From: Candidatus Dormiibacterota bacterium
GTDB taxonomy: Bacteria > Chloroflexota > Dormibacteria > Aeolococcales > Bog-877
Reading direction: 5' to 3'
Length of the DNA stretch: 6,003 bases
Assembly (NCBI GenBank): GCA_003132265.1
Contig: PKXE01000163.1
Span: 9,670 to 15,672, forward strand
Shown: in pieces, positions 1-5,758 of the stretch
Layout of the letters: every line of letters begins with the position of its first letter
How positions within the stretch are numbered: position 1 is the stretch's first letter
Made by a program: the position numbers and the translations under genes
Notes under the pieces: generated by a model
Told to the model about the DNA's origin: nothing
Database searches by the model: none
The model's input: the letters and a program-made list of their open reading frames with translations, nothing else

Positions 1-24
1 CTACGGGCACTGGGCGGCCGGTTT

Positions 25-603
25 GTGGCGGTGGCGATGGTGACCCCGCCCCCCGACGAGGCGGACCACGACCCCACTGAGGGAACCGACCCCTGGCCGT
101 CGGAGAGTGGGGTGGACCTGGCCCAGCTGATCCACACCGAGCACCAGGGGCTGATCAGGCCGATCGACCAGCTCCAGGAGCTGGCTCAGGAGCTGCCCCA
201 GATCGAGCCGTCGCTGCTGAAGGAGCGGCTCACCGAGTCGGTGCGGTTCCTGAGGCATGACCTGCTCCATCACGCCGCGGCCGAGGAGGAGGTCATCTAC
301 CCGGCGGTGGACCGGGTGCTGCGCTCGACCGGGGGCGCGACCAGGTCGATGATGATGGACCACTCTCGGATTGCGGAGATGACCGGTGAGCTGGAGCGTC
401 TTCTGGAGGGCCCGGTCTCTGAGGACCTCCGGATCAGCGCCCAACGGCTCCTCTTCGGGCTGGAGGCGCTCATCAGCAACCACCTGAACAAGGAGGAGGC
501 CATCTATCTCCCCCAGCTGGGACGGCTCGGCGCCAACGGTCAGGCTGACCTCTTGGCCCATCTCCAGGGGCACGGCTCGGGCGGCCCTGAGGTCGAGGGT
601 TGA
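25..603 (+). CDS. Hemerythrin-like HHE domain protein (5' end uncertain)
   Basis: Predicted cytoplasmic four-helix HHE/hemerythrin-like protein of about 192 aa. Such proteins bind a non-haem di-iron centre and are linked to O2, NO or peroxide sensing and iron handling. Visible ligand-type motifs, numbered from the GTG at 25, are IHTEHQ (His37, His40), RHDLLHHAAAEEEVIYP (His78, His82, His83 and Glu87-89), MMDHSRI (His113) and NHLNKEEAIYLP (His153, Glu157/158). These are the spaced His and H-x3-4-E elements of the family. The first 30 residues are acidic and Pro-rich, probably disordered. Start choice is weak: GTG 25, GTG 31 and ATG 37 are in frame, none has a clear Shine-Dalgarno sequence, and the frame stays open to base 1, so the gene may begin upstream. 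It is followed by a hairpin and then the AhpD-like gene on the same strand. The fold is confident; the exact role is inferred. Confidence 0.88.
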   Translation: MAVAMVTPPPDEADHDPTEGTDPWPSESGVDLAQLIHTEHQGLIRPIDQLQELAQELPQIEPSLLKERLTESVRFLRHDLLHHAAAEEEVIYPAVDRVLRSTGGATRSMMMDHSRIAEMTGELERLLEGPVSEDLRISAQRLLFGLEALISNHLNKEEAIYLPQLGRLGANGQADLLAHLQGHGSGGPEVEG

Positions 604-610
604 TTCCCTT

Positions 611-650
611 GGCTGAGTCCCGGGTTGCCGCCACCGGGACTCCCTAAGCC
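611..650 (+). terminator. GC-rich hairpin between HHE and AhpD-like genes
   Basis: A perfect 9-bp stem, GAGTCCCGG (615-623) with CCGGGACTC (634-642), closes a 10-nt loop. An outer 4-bp helix GGCT/AGCC (611-614, 647-650) flanks it. It starts 8 nt after the HHE stop and ends just before the AhpD ribosome-binding site. There is no T-tract, so it is either a U-less terminator, as often seen in high-GC bacteria, or an intercistronic processing or stability element. Confidence 0.5.
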
Positions 651-655
651 AGGTT

Positions 656-665
656 GGAAGGAGGG
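656..665 (+). promoter_or_regulatory. Ribosome-binding site deciding the AhpD-like start
   Basis: GGAAGGAGGG lies 6 nt upstream of ATG 672. It overlaps the alternative TTG at 654, which therefore has no upstream site of its own, so ATG 672 is the preferred start. Confidence 0.75.
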
Positions 666-671
666 CAGGCG

Positions 672-1151
672 ATGCGAGCTGACTACGCTCATAAGCTCCC
701 GGGGCTGATCGAGGCGATGGTCCAGCTGGGGTCGGTGGTCGACACCGCGGAACTGGACCCGCTCCTGCTGGAGCTGGTCAAGATCCGGTCCTCTCAGATC
801 AACGGCTGCGCCTACTGCCTGGACATGCACACCAAGGACGCCTTGGCCCTGGGGGAGACGACCCAGCGGCTGGCGCTGGTTTCCACCTGGTCGGAGGCGC
901 CCTGCTACACCGCCCAGGAGCGGGCCGCCCTCCAGTGGTGCGAAGGCCTCACCCGGCTGCCCGAAACCGGTGCCCCCGACTCCGATTACCAGGAACTGGC
1001 AGCGAATTTCACCGAGCGGGAAGTGATCGCGCTGACGCTCGCGGTGGTGGCGATCAATGGGTGGAACCGCTTGGCAGTGGGTCTGCGGGCACCGGTCGGA
1101 AGCTATGTCTCCCACCGGTCTCCGGCGGGCGGCCCGGCAGTAATCGGGTAG
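672..1151 (+). CDS. AhpD-like carboxymuconolactone decarboxylase family protein (alkylhydroperoxidase-type)
   Basis: Predicted 159-aa all-helical cytoplasmic protein of the CMD/AhpD superfamily. Members with a CxxC pair act as thiol-dependent peroxidases or disulfide reductases, with dihydrolipoyl-type donors in the AhpD branch. The core motif is complete: Glu34, then KIRSSQINGCAYCLDMH with Cys46 and Cys49 as the redox pair and His53 as the conserved proton-relay histidine. The C-terminal AINGWNRLAVGLR (128-140) is typical of the single-domain YnjA/YcgE-like subgroup. Length is normal for that subgroup. The start is ATG 672, set by a strong ribosome-binding site; a TTG at 654 is in frame but unsupported. 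The broken OsmC-family gene starts 9 nt after the stop, so the two were probably one transcript. A role in detoxifying organic hydroperoxides is inferred from motif and context. Substrate is unknown, and a true decarboxylase role is unlikely because of the intact CxxC. Confidence 0.92.
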   Translation: MRADYAHKLPGLIEAMVQLGSVVDTAELDPLLLELVKIRSSQINGCAYCLDMHTKDALALGETTQRLALVSTWSEAPCYTAQERAALQWCEGLTRLPETGAPDSDYQELAANFTEREVIALTLAVVAINGWNRLAVGLRAPVGSYVSHRSPAGGPAVIG

Positions 1152-1155
1152 GAGG
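1150..1155 (+). promoter_or_regulatory. Ribosome-binding site of the OsmC-family reading frame
   Basis: AGGAGG overlaps the last bases of the AhpD-like stop codon and sits 5 nt before ATG 1161. It shows where translation of the OsmC-family gene once began, or still begins. Confidence 0.7.
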
Positions 1156-1160
1156 AGCCG

Positions 1161-1584
1161 ATGGCGGACCAGACCTTCGGGGCGCCGGAGGAGTGGGCGG
1201 GGTCCGGCCGGGAGGCGGTGGGATTGGTTCACACCGGGGGATAGGCGGTCGTCTGAGCGGTGCCCACGGCGACGGGTGGGGCCGGGTCGGGCAGCAGTCC
1301 GGAGGAGCTGCTGGCGAGTGCCGGGGGCACCTGCTACGCGGCGACCCTGGGGCTCGACCCGGTGCCCCGCCGAGCTTCCTTACGCCCGGCTCGAAGTCAC
1401 CGTCCGGGAGCTGGTGACCCGGACCCACGGAGATGCCCTCGAGATCGCAGAGATCCAGTTGACCCCGGCCGTCATCGGGGGGAGCCGGCCCGCCAGAAGG
1501 AGTCCGAGGTGCAGGCGTTAATGACCCGCGACGATTGCTTCGTCGGACGCCACCTGGCGGGTGCGGATCGTCCGGGAGGCATAG
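1161..1584 (+). pseudogene. OsmC/Ohr-family peroxiredoxin gene, frame-disrupted
   Basis: The pieces add up to one OsmC/Ohr-family protein, a thiol peroxidase for organic hydroperoxides. Read from ATG 1161 it gives MADQTFGAPEEWAGSGREAV and GLVHTGG, then stops at TAG 1242-1244, with a second in-frame TGA at 1254-1256. The same frame resumes as VPTATGGAGSGSSPEELLAS, then GTCYAATL, which holds the first catalytic-type Cys (codon 1332-1334). Near the C-run at 1363-1366 the meaningful frame moves by one to ELPYARLEVTVRELVTRTHG and EIAEIQLTPAVIGG. It returns at the G-run 1477-1482 to EPARQKESEVQALMTRDDCF and VGRHLAG, with the second Cys at codon 1536-1538. The natural end may be TAG 1582-1584 in the other frame (TWRVRIVREA); staying in the first frame runs to 1697 with no family resemblance. 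Codon use still looks coding between breaks, so the damage is recent or is a sequencing artefact. Identity is confident; the exact indels are inferred. Confidence 0.82.
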
Positions 1585-1693
1585 GAGAGCCGCTCGACGG
1601 ACTTGCCAAAGCGCTGGGCTGGAACCTCAGGATGCTCGGCGACTGCGAGTGCCCCACCCGGCCTCCCGACCCCCGGCGTCGCGCGATCCCGGC

Positions 1694-2734
1694 TTAGCCG
1701 GCGACCAGCACCAGCTTGCCGGTGACCTCCCCAGACTCCAGCTGCTGAAAGGCCGCGGCGGCCTCGGCTAGCGGGTAGGTCTGGTCGATCAGCGGTCGGA
1801 CTCCGGCAGTTCTAACCGTGCTGAGGAGCGCCGAGAACTCGGCCCAGGTGCCCATCGTCGAGCCGAGGATCTGGAGCTGGCGCCAGAAGATGCGCCGCAG
1901 GTCGGCGGGCGGATCGGCACCCGCCGTTGCCCCGGCCACCACCACCGCGCCTCCCCGCCGGAGCACGCGGAGGCTGGTCGCCCAGGTGGCCTCCCCGACC
2001 GACTCCATCACGGCGTCGACCCCCAGGCCTCCGGTGAGCCCCAGCACCTCGCCGACCGCCTCTTTTCCGGTCGCCACGGCATGGTGGACTCCCCGCGTGA
2101 GTGCCGCAGCCCGCTTGGCCGGGTCGCGACTGGTGACGATCACCCGCAGGCCACCGGCCAGCGCCAGCGCCTCCGCGGCAGTCGACAGGCCGCCCCCGGC
2201 TCCCTGGATCAGGACGTTGTCACCGGGCCGGAGCGCGGCCTTGGTGAAGAGCATCCGGTAGGCGGTCAGGTAGGTGGTAGGCAGGCAGGCTGCCTGCTCG
2301 AAACTGAGATCGGCAGGCAGCGGGAAGACGTTCATCGCCGGCACCACGCAGTACTCGGCGAAGGTTCCCTCCCAGGTGCCCTCGCTGAGCATCGCGAACT
2401 TGCGGCAGGAGGTCTCGTCCGGTCCGAGGCAGGCGGCGCAGACCCCGCAGGTGACCACCGAATGCGCTACCACCGGAGTTCCGAGCGGAATCCGCTCCTC
2501 GGTCTCCGGGCCGTAGGCGTCCACGGTGCCCGCCACGTCGCACCCCAAAGTCCAGGGGAAGGTGGAGGGAGCGCCGACCCCGGCCAGGGTCCAGAGGTCG
2601 TGGCGGTTGAGGGAGGCGGCGCGGGTGCGCAACCGCACCGCTCCGCGCGGTGGGGCGGGCATCTCCCGCTCGCCGACCGCCAGGTTGTCGAGTGGCTTGG
2701 GACCGCCGGCGGCGGTCGCGAACGCGGCTAGCAC
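1694..2734 (-). CDS. Medium-chain zinc-binding dehydrogenase/reductase (MDR superfamily)
   Basis: Predicted 346-aa cytoplasmic NAD(P)-dependent oxidoreductase of the alcohol dehydrogenase/quinone reductase superfamily, at normal length. The start is GTG 2734 (MLAAFATAAGGPKPLDNLAV), chosen because AGGAGGG lies 8 nt upstream and the family fold begins there. The frame is open to 2920, but that extension is Arg-rich and runs into the upstream gene. An N-terminal GroES-like domain carries SLNRHDLWTL (residues 41-50) and GCDVAG. The structural zinc lobe is complete, Cys96, Cys99, Cys102 and Cys110 in C-x2-C-x2-C-x7-C spacing. The Rossmann domain has IQGAGGGLST (176-185). The positions of the catalytic zinc Cys and the GHE motif read NRHD and GCD, so zinc catalysis is unlikely and a quinone-reductase or enoyl-reductase-like reaction is inferred. 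Substrate is unknown. It is convergent with the OsmC-family gene and downstream of the exported protein gene on the same strand. Confidence 0.9.
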   Translation of the reverse strand: MLAAFATAAGGPKPLDNLAVGEREMPAPPRGAVRLRTRAASLNRHDLWTLAGVGAPSTFPWTLGCDVAGTVDAYGPETEERIPLGTPVVAHSVVTCGVCAACLGPDETSCRKFAMLSEGTWEGTFAEYCVVPAMNVFPLPADLSFEQAACLPTTYLTAYRMLFTKAALRPGDNVLIQGAGGGLSTAAEALALAGGLRVIVTSRDPAKRAAALTRGVHHAVATGKEAVGEVLGLTGGLGVDAVMESVGEATWATSLRVLRRGGAVVVAGATAGADPPADLRRIFWRQLQILGSTMGTWAEFSALLSTVRTAGVRPLIDQTYPLAEAAAAFQQLESGEVTGKLVLVAG

Positions 2735-2742
2735 TGGGGCAG

Positions 2743-2749
2743 CCCTCCT
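2743..2749 (-). promoter_or_regulatory. Ribosome-binding site deciding the dehydrogenase start
   Basis: On the minus strand AGGAGGG lies 8 nt before GTG 2734. It supports this start over the longer frame that opens at 2920. Confidence 0.75.
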
Positions 2750-2751
2750 GT

Positions 2752-2775
2752 CAGCCGCCTCTTGCTCGGCGGCTG
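2752..2775 (-). terminator. Hairpin between exported-protein gene and dehydrogenase
   Basis: A perfect 8-bp stem, CAGCCGCC (2752-2759) with GGCGGCTG (2768-2775), closes an 8-nt loop. It starts 9 nt past the stop of the exported-protein gene and ends 2 nt before the dehydrogenase ribosome-binding site. There is no T-tract. It could end the upstream transcript, or in a two-gene mRNA it could affect access to the ribosome-binding site. Confidence 0.5.
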
Positions 2776-2784
2776 GTTGCGACT

Positions 2785-3273
2785 TTAGTCGCCGGAACCC
2801 GAGGGCGTCGGCGAAGCCGCGCCCAGAGCCCCGGAGACGTAGACGGCGCTGACCTGGTCGGCGCCATTGACGACGGTCGAGGTGCTGGTGCCGGTCACCC
2901 TCTCGGGGCCGACCTGCCAATCATGAAAGGGCCAGCTGTTCGAGTCAGTAGGTCGCTCCTTGAGGTTGACGGTGGCGCCGCAGGGGAGGCTGACCGTCCT
3001 GGTCGCGCTGCCGAAGGTGAAGCTGGTCCCGCCCGAGGTGGCGGTGACGGTCCCCCAGGTAGTTCCCGAGGTTGTGGTGATGCTCACCGTCAGCCGGCAA
3101 CTGGTGCCGGCGCTGGCCTGGGGCGAGTTTTTCGGGATGGGGGACGAGGTGGTGGTGCAGGCCGGCGCCGTGAGCGCCAGCGCGAACAGCGCCGCCGCCA
3201 GTAGCCACCTGCGGATGACGGGCGGGAGAGACCAGAGGGACCCACCCTTGGTTGCCGCCACCGACCTCTTCAT
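2785..3273 (-). CDS. Small exported protein with InlB-B-repeat-like domain, possible lipoprotein
   Basis: Predicted 162-aa exported protein of unknown function. The N-terminus has basic residues (Arg21, Arg22), a hydrophobic core WLLAAALFALAL (23-34) and then TAPAC with Cys39. This could be a loose lipobox, anchoring the protein to the membrane, or a signal peptidase I region, since the -3 position is Ala rather than the usual Leu. A Thr/Ser/Pro-rich linker follows. From about residue 57 there is a beta-rich domain with Cys59 and Cys98, a possible disulfide. GATVNLKERP, then FHDW (116-119), and a closing QVSAVYV match the pattern of divergent InlB B-repeat/bacterial repeat domains, seen in cell-surface proteins. 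The tail is Gly/Ser/Pro-rich. Start ATG 3273 has AGGTGA 9 nt upstream. It diverges from the PucR-type regulator with 32 nt between starts, so shared control is plausible. Export is confident; role unknown. Confidence 0.8.
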   Translation of the reverse strand: MKRSVAATKGGSLWSLPPVIRRWLLAAALFALALTAPACTTTSSPIPKNSPQASAGTSCRLTVSITTTSGTTWGTVTATSGGTSFTFGSATRTVSLPCGATVNLKERPTDSNSWPFHDWQVGPERVTGTSTSTVVNGADQVSAVYVSGALGAASPTPSGSGD

Positions 3274-3305
3274 CGTGTCAGTTCACCTAGTCCGGAGAGG
3301 AAGTT
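3274..3305. promoter_or_regulatory. Very short divergent intergenic region
   Basis: Only 32 bp separate the start of the minus-strand exported-protein gene from the GTG start of the PucR-type regulator. It holds AGGTGA for the minus gene (3283-3288 on the plus strand as TCACCT) and GGAGAGG (3294-3300) for the regulator. Promoters must overlap coding sequence, or the regulator starts at ATG 3357. No convincing -35/-10 pair is seen. Confidence 0.45.
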
Positions 3306-4655
3306 GTGCTGCTCCGGGCCGCCGTCCCAGATGAGCTGATCTATTCTGAGTGCGCGATGTCTTCGGAGGTTGAGAGCCGACGCGCCAGTAAGCGCGACCG
3401 CCGCGGATATTCGGCTACGCCCTCAGTAAACCCGATCATCATCCAGTCGCTGCGCCGTCGGGTCGACCGCGTCGCCCGACGGATGGCCATCGAAATGGCC
3501 CGGACAATTCCCCTCGCCGAGGGGTTTGGGGGCGGCTCGGCATTCGGCAGTGAGGTGCTGGCGGCCTGCCGGGAGGGGGTCGGAACCATGCTCTCCCTCT
3601 GGGCGGAGTCGCGACCGCCGTCGCACGCCGAGCTGCAGCAGCTCTCCCGGATGGGCGGGCGGCTCGCCAGCACCGGGGTTCCCCTGGACGCGATCCTCCG
3701 GGCCTATCGGGTCGCCGCCCTGGTCATTTGGCAGCATGTGATCGACGCCGTCAGGATCCATCCTGAGATCGAGGCGCAGTCGGTACTGACCGCGGTGGGG
3801 CCGCTCTTCGACTACCTGGACGCCATCAGCGTCGCCGTCAGCACCAGCTACCTGGAGACGAGGGAGCGGGCTCGCCGTGAGCAGGATCGCCAGTACGACC
3901 AGTTCTTCAGCGATGTGCTGGGCGGGACCGCGGACCTGGAAATGGTGGCCAAGGCCGCCGAGGGCGGCACGGTGCTGGAGTTCCCCTACCGGCTGGTGGT
4001 GGTGGGAGCCGATGATGCGTCCGCCGAGACCACCATCGCGACCGCCTGGATGGTGGTGGGTGCCCACGTCGCCCTGTACCAGTCCAGCGTGGTGGCGCTG
4101 GTGCCGGCCCAGGCGCGGATCGGGACGCTCCAGCGTCTGCTCCAGGTGGCGCTGGGAGCTGATCGAGCGCCCTGGCAGATGGCCCTGGGGCCGACAGTGG
4201 CAACTCTCGGGGACGTTCCAGCGGCGGTTCGGGCTGCCCGCGACGCTCTCACGGTGGGCCAGATCCTGATGCCGGATCAGGAGCTGTACGACACCGCCAG
4301 ACTCCATCCCTACCTGGCCTGGCTCCACGACCTCGAAGGACTGCGGGAGTTCGTCGAGGGTGCGCTCGGACCCCTTCTGGAACGAGAGCGCACGCGCAGC
4401 TTGCCCCTCCGGCAGACCCTGGAGGCCGTGCTGAGCCACGAGGGCCTCAGCGCGGCCGCCCGGTCGCTGGGGGTCCACCGCCACACCCTGCTCTATCGGA
4501 TGGAACGGATCGAGGACCTGATCGGTAGTTGGAACGACGCCGAGGACCGGCTCCGGCTGGAGCTGGCGCTCCGGGGCTCACGGCTCCTGGACGCGCTGGC
4601 CCCGCTGGAGCTGATCAAGCCGACGGCGCGCCTCACCGCCGAGGGTCGCCACTAG
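3306..4655 (+). CDS. PucR/CdaR-family transcriptional regulator
   Basis: Predicted 449-aa cytoplasmic DNA-binding regulator. The C-terminal region LRQTLEAVLSHEGLSAAARS followed by LGVHRHTLLYRMERIEDLIG (about 368-407) is the PucR C-terminal helix-turn-helix. GPTVATLGDVPAAVRAARDA (295-314) lies in the GGDEF-like middle domain of CdaR/PucR proteins. Residues 43-185 form a helical module resembling the RsbRD N-terminal domain often found there. Length is normal. GTG 3306 has GGAGAGG 5 nt upstream. ATG 3357 (MSSEVESRR) is an alternative without a ribosome-binding site but with TATTCT 9 nt before it, which could permit leaderless expression. The family usually controls nearby metabolic or stress genes in response to a small ligand; here the divergent exported-protein gene and the dehydrogenase are candidate targets, by inference. 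The stop codon TAG lies inside the left inverted repeat of the downstream cassette, and the protein looks complete. Confidence 0.93.
   Translation: MLLRAAVPDELIYSECAMSSEVESRRASKRDRRGYSATPSVNPIIIQSLRRRVDRVARRMAIEMARTIPLAEGFGGGSAFGSEVLAACREGVGTMLSLWAESRPPSHAELQQLSRMGGRLASTGVPLDAILRAYRVAALVIWQHVIDAVRIHPEIEAQSVLTAVGPLFDYLDAISVAVSTSYLETRERARREQDRQYDQFFSDVLGGTADLEMVAKAAEGGTVLEFPYRLVVVGADDASAETTIATAWMVVGAHVALYQSSVVALVPAQARIGTLQRLLQVALGADRAPWQMALGPTVATLGDVPAAVRAARDALTVGQILMPDQELYDTARLHPYLAWLHDLEGLREFVEGALGPLLERERTRSLPLRQTLEAVLSHEGLSAAARSLGVHRHTLLYRMERIEDLIGSWNDAEDRLRLELALRGSRLLDALAPLELIKPTARLTAEGRH
3342..3347 (+). promoter_or_regulatory. Possible -10 element for leaderless regulator start
   Basis: TATTCT fits a TANNNT -10 hexamer and ends 9 nt before ATG 3357 in otherwise GC-rich sequence. 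No -35 match is visible. If used, it would make a leaderless or nearly leaderless mRNA for a 432-aa regulator. Speculative. Confidence 0.2.
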
Positions 4656-4676
4656 TGGTCTGTCGGTCAAATGAGC
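4652..4676 (+). repeat. Left terminal inverted repeat of the cassette
   Basis: It starts with CTAG, tip GTGGTC, then T and the core GTCGGTCAAATGAGC. It matches the reverse complement of 5834-5858 at 24 of 25 positions, the one difference being T versus C at 4661. Weaker similarity continues to 4688 (CGGCGGGCTCTG against TGGTGGGGTTCTG, with one gap and only C/T differences). The first four bases contain the PucR stop codon. Confidence 0.85.
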
Positions 4677-4707
4677 CGGCGGGCTCTGCGGCTGCGGCGA
4701 GCTTCGT

Positions 4708-4728
4708 GCCGAGCCGAAAGCGCTCGGC
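4708..4728. terminator. Hairpin downstream of the kinase gene inside the cassette
   Basis: A perfect 7-bp stem GCCGAGC (4708-4714) with GCTCGGC (4722-4728) closes a 7-nt loop. It lies 27 nt past the kinase stop on the minus strand and 52 nt past the PucR stop on the plus strand, so it could serve both convergent transcripts. There is no T-tract on either side. Confidence 0.45.
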
Positions 4729-4755
4729 CGGTAGCGCGAGCGTTCGTGATCCCTG

Positions 4756-5670
4756 TCATGCAGCGCGCTCGTGATCGGCGAGGGCTTCATCGATTGCGTG
4801 GCGGGCGATGCCGGAGAGCACCGGGTTGCTGATCTTGTAGTAGGGGAGGGCGATCAGCCCGAACGACAGTGCCCAACCGCGACCACGCGCCCAGGTCGCG
4901 TCATCGACCGGTAGCGCTGCACGGAATGCCTCTCGGGCCTCCGCGGAGAGGTACGTCCACGCGACCATCACATCACATGCGGGATCGCCCACGCCCAGAC
5001 ACCCGAAGTCAATGACGGCGCTTAGCCGGCCCTTTTGGGCCAGCAGGTTCCCCGACAGGAGGTCTCCGTGGAGCCAGACGGCCGGACCGTTCCACGCCCG
5101 TACCTGGAGTGCTGCTTCCCACGTCGCGGTCACTGCCTCGGCATCGAGTGTGCTGTGCAGGGTTGCGATCGCGGCTCGGGTGAGAGAATCTCGCATTGCC
5201 AGCGGCACGCCGCGGAAAGAGTTGTTCGCCCCCGGGGGCGGCCCGCCCGCGGGATCGATCCGCTGCAGGGCAGCGACAAATTGAGCCAACTCGGTCGCCG
5301 CTTGGCGTGGATCGGCGATGCGCTCGATGGTCGCGTTCTCGCCTTCGAGCCACTGGTATATGGACCAATGCCAGGGGTAGCCCTCGGCGGGCATCCCTTT
5401 CGCGAGCGGGACAGGGATGGCAAGCGGTAGGAGCGGGGCAAGTCTAGGCAGCCACTGGTGCTCCTTCTCCACTTGCCCGGTGGCCCCGTGGATGCGGGGC
5501 AGTCGCACGGCCATGTCGTCGCCTAGCCGATAGATGGCGTTGTCCGTCCCGGTGGAGTGGACCGGCTCGATGGGAAGGTCTGCCCACTGCGGAAACTGCG
5601 CGGCGAGCAACCGGCCCACGAGAGATACGTCAATGCGCAACTCGTCGGCGTGCATCTTGCCAGCAGACAT
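4756..5670 (-). CDS. Aminoglycoside phosphotransferase (APH)-family kinase
   Basis: Predicted 304-aa cytoplasmic ATP-dependent small-molecule kinase with the APH/choline-kinase fold, at normal family length. The start is ATG 5670 (MSAGKMHADELRIDVSLVG), set by AAGGAG 5 nt upstream; the frame is open to 5799 but that part is Arg/Ser-rich and unsupported. An N-lobe strand TDNAIYRLGDDMAVRLPR (42-59) carries a basic residue at the ATP-lysine position. The hinge reads IYQWLEGENA (104-113). The catalytic loop is WLHGDLLSGNLL (199-210) with His201, Asp203 and Asn208. The metal motif is AVIDFG (218-223) with Asp221, followed by GVGDP. All catalytic residues are present, so it is probably active. It is the only gene between the inverted repeats and looks somewhat less GC-biased at third positions than its neighbours, consistent with transfer. 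Substrate is unknown: family members phosphorylate aminoglycosides, macrolides or metabolites, and resistance cannot be claimed. Confidence 0.92.
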   Translation of the reverse strand: MSAGKMHADELRIDVSLVGRLLAAQFPQWADLPIEPVHSTGTDNAIYRLGDDMAVRLPRIHGATGQVEKEHQWLPRLAPLLPLAIPVPLAKGMPAEGYPWHWSIYQWLEGENATIERIADPRQAATELAQFVAALQRIDPAGGPPPGANNSFRGVPLAMRDSLTRAAIATLHSTLDAEAVTATWEAALQVRAWNGPAVWLHGDLLSGNLLAQKGRLSAVIDFGCLGVGDPACDVMVAWTYLSAEAREAFRAALPVDDATWARGRGWALSFGLIALPYYKISNPVLSGIARHAIDEALADHERAA

Positions 5671-5675
5671 GCGCT

Positions 5676-5681
5676 CTCCTT
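5676..5681 (-). promoter_or_regulatory. Ribosome-binding site deciding the kinase start
   Basis: On the minus strand AAGGAG lies 5 nt before ATG 5670. It favours this codon over the in-frame ATG at 5655 and the far upstream ATG at 5799. Confidence 0.75.
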
Positions 5682-5758
5682 GACTTGGTGAAATCGCAGT
5701 GTGACAGGGACGACGGGAGTGCGTGGAGCGACTGCCCGATGGCGCTTTCCTTGTTGGG

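Noticed and set aside
540..1232. Minus-strand open frame opposite the AhpD-like gene
   Set aside because: Low-complexity Arg/Pro/Gly-rich translation, directly antisense to a gene with an intact CxxC motif and a strong ribosome-binding site.
1161..1584. Programmed ribosomal frameshifting in the OsmC-family gene
   Set aside because: Several shifts in both directions plus two in-frame stops are needed; known programmed sites use a single defined slip, so decay or sequence error is simpler.
1585..1697. C-terminal extension of the OsmC-family frame to 1697
   Set aside because: No resemblance to the family, and a plausible natural stop exists at 1582-1584. The region otherwise holds only a weak CCGGC/GCCGG stem at 1689-1701 around the dehydrogenase stop.
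2735..2920. N-terminal extension of the dehydrogenase
   Set aside because: Arg-rich, without similarity to the fold; it overlaps the exported-protein gene, and a strong ribosome-binding site marks GTG 2734.
623..3263. Exact 14-mer GGTTGCCGCCACCG at 623-636 and 3250-3263
   Set aside because: One copy lies in a hairpin loop and the other in a coding region, with no shared flanks; likely chance in GC-rich DNA.
3423..4484. Long minus-strand open frame opposite the PucR gene
   Set aside because: It is the antisense shadow of a well-supported PucR gene; the translation is rich in His, Gln, Arg and Gly with no family motif and no ribosome-binding site.
4741..4776. Short direct repeat (CGTTCGTGATC and CGCTCGTGATC) at the kinase 3' end
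   Set aside because: Ten of eleven bases, two copies only, one in coding sequence; looks like a small local duplication with no further structure.
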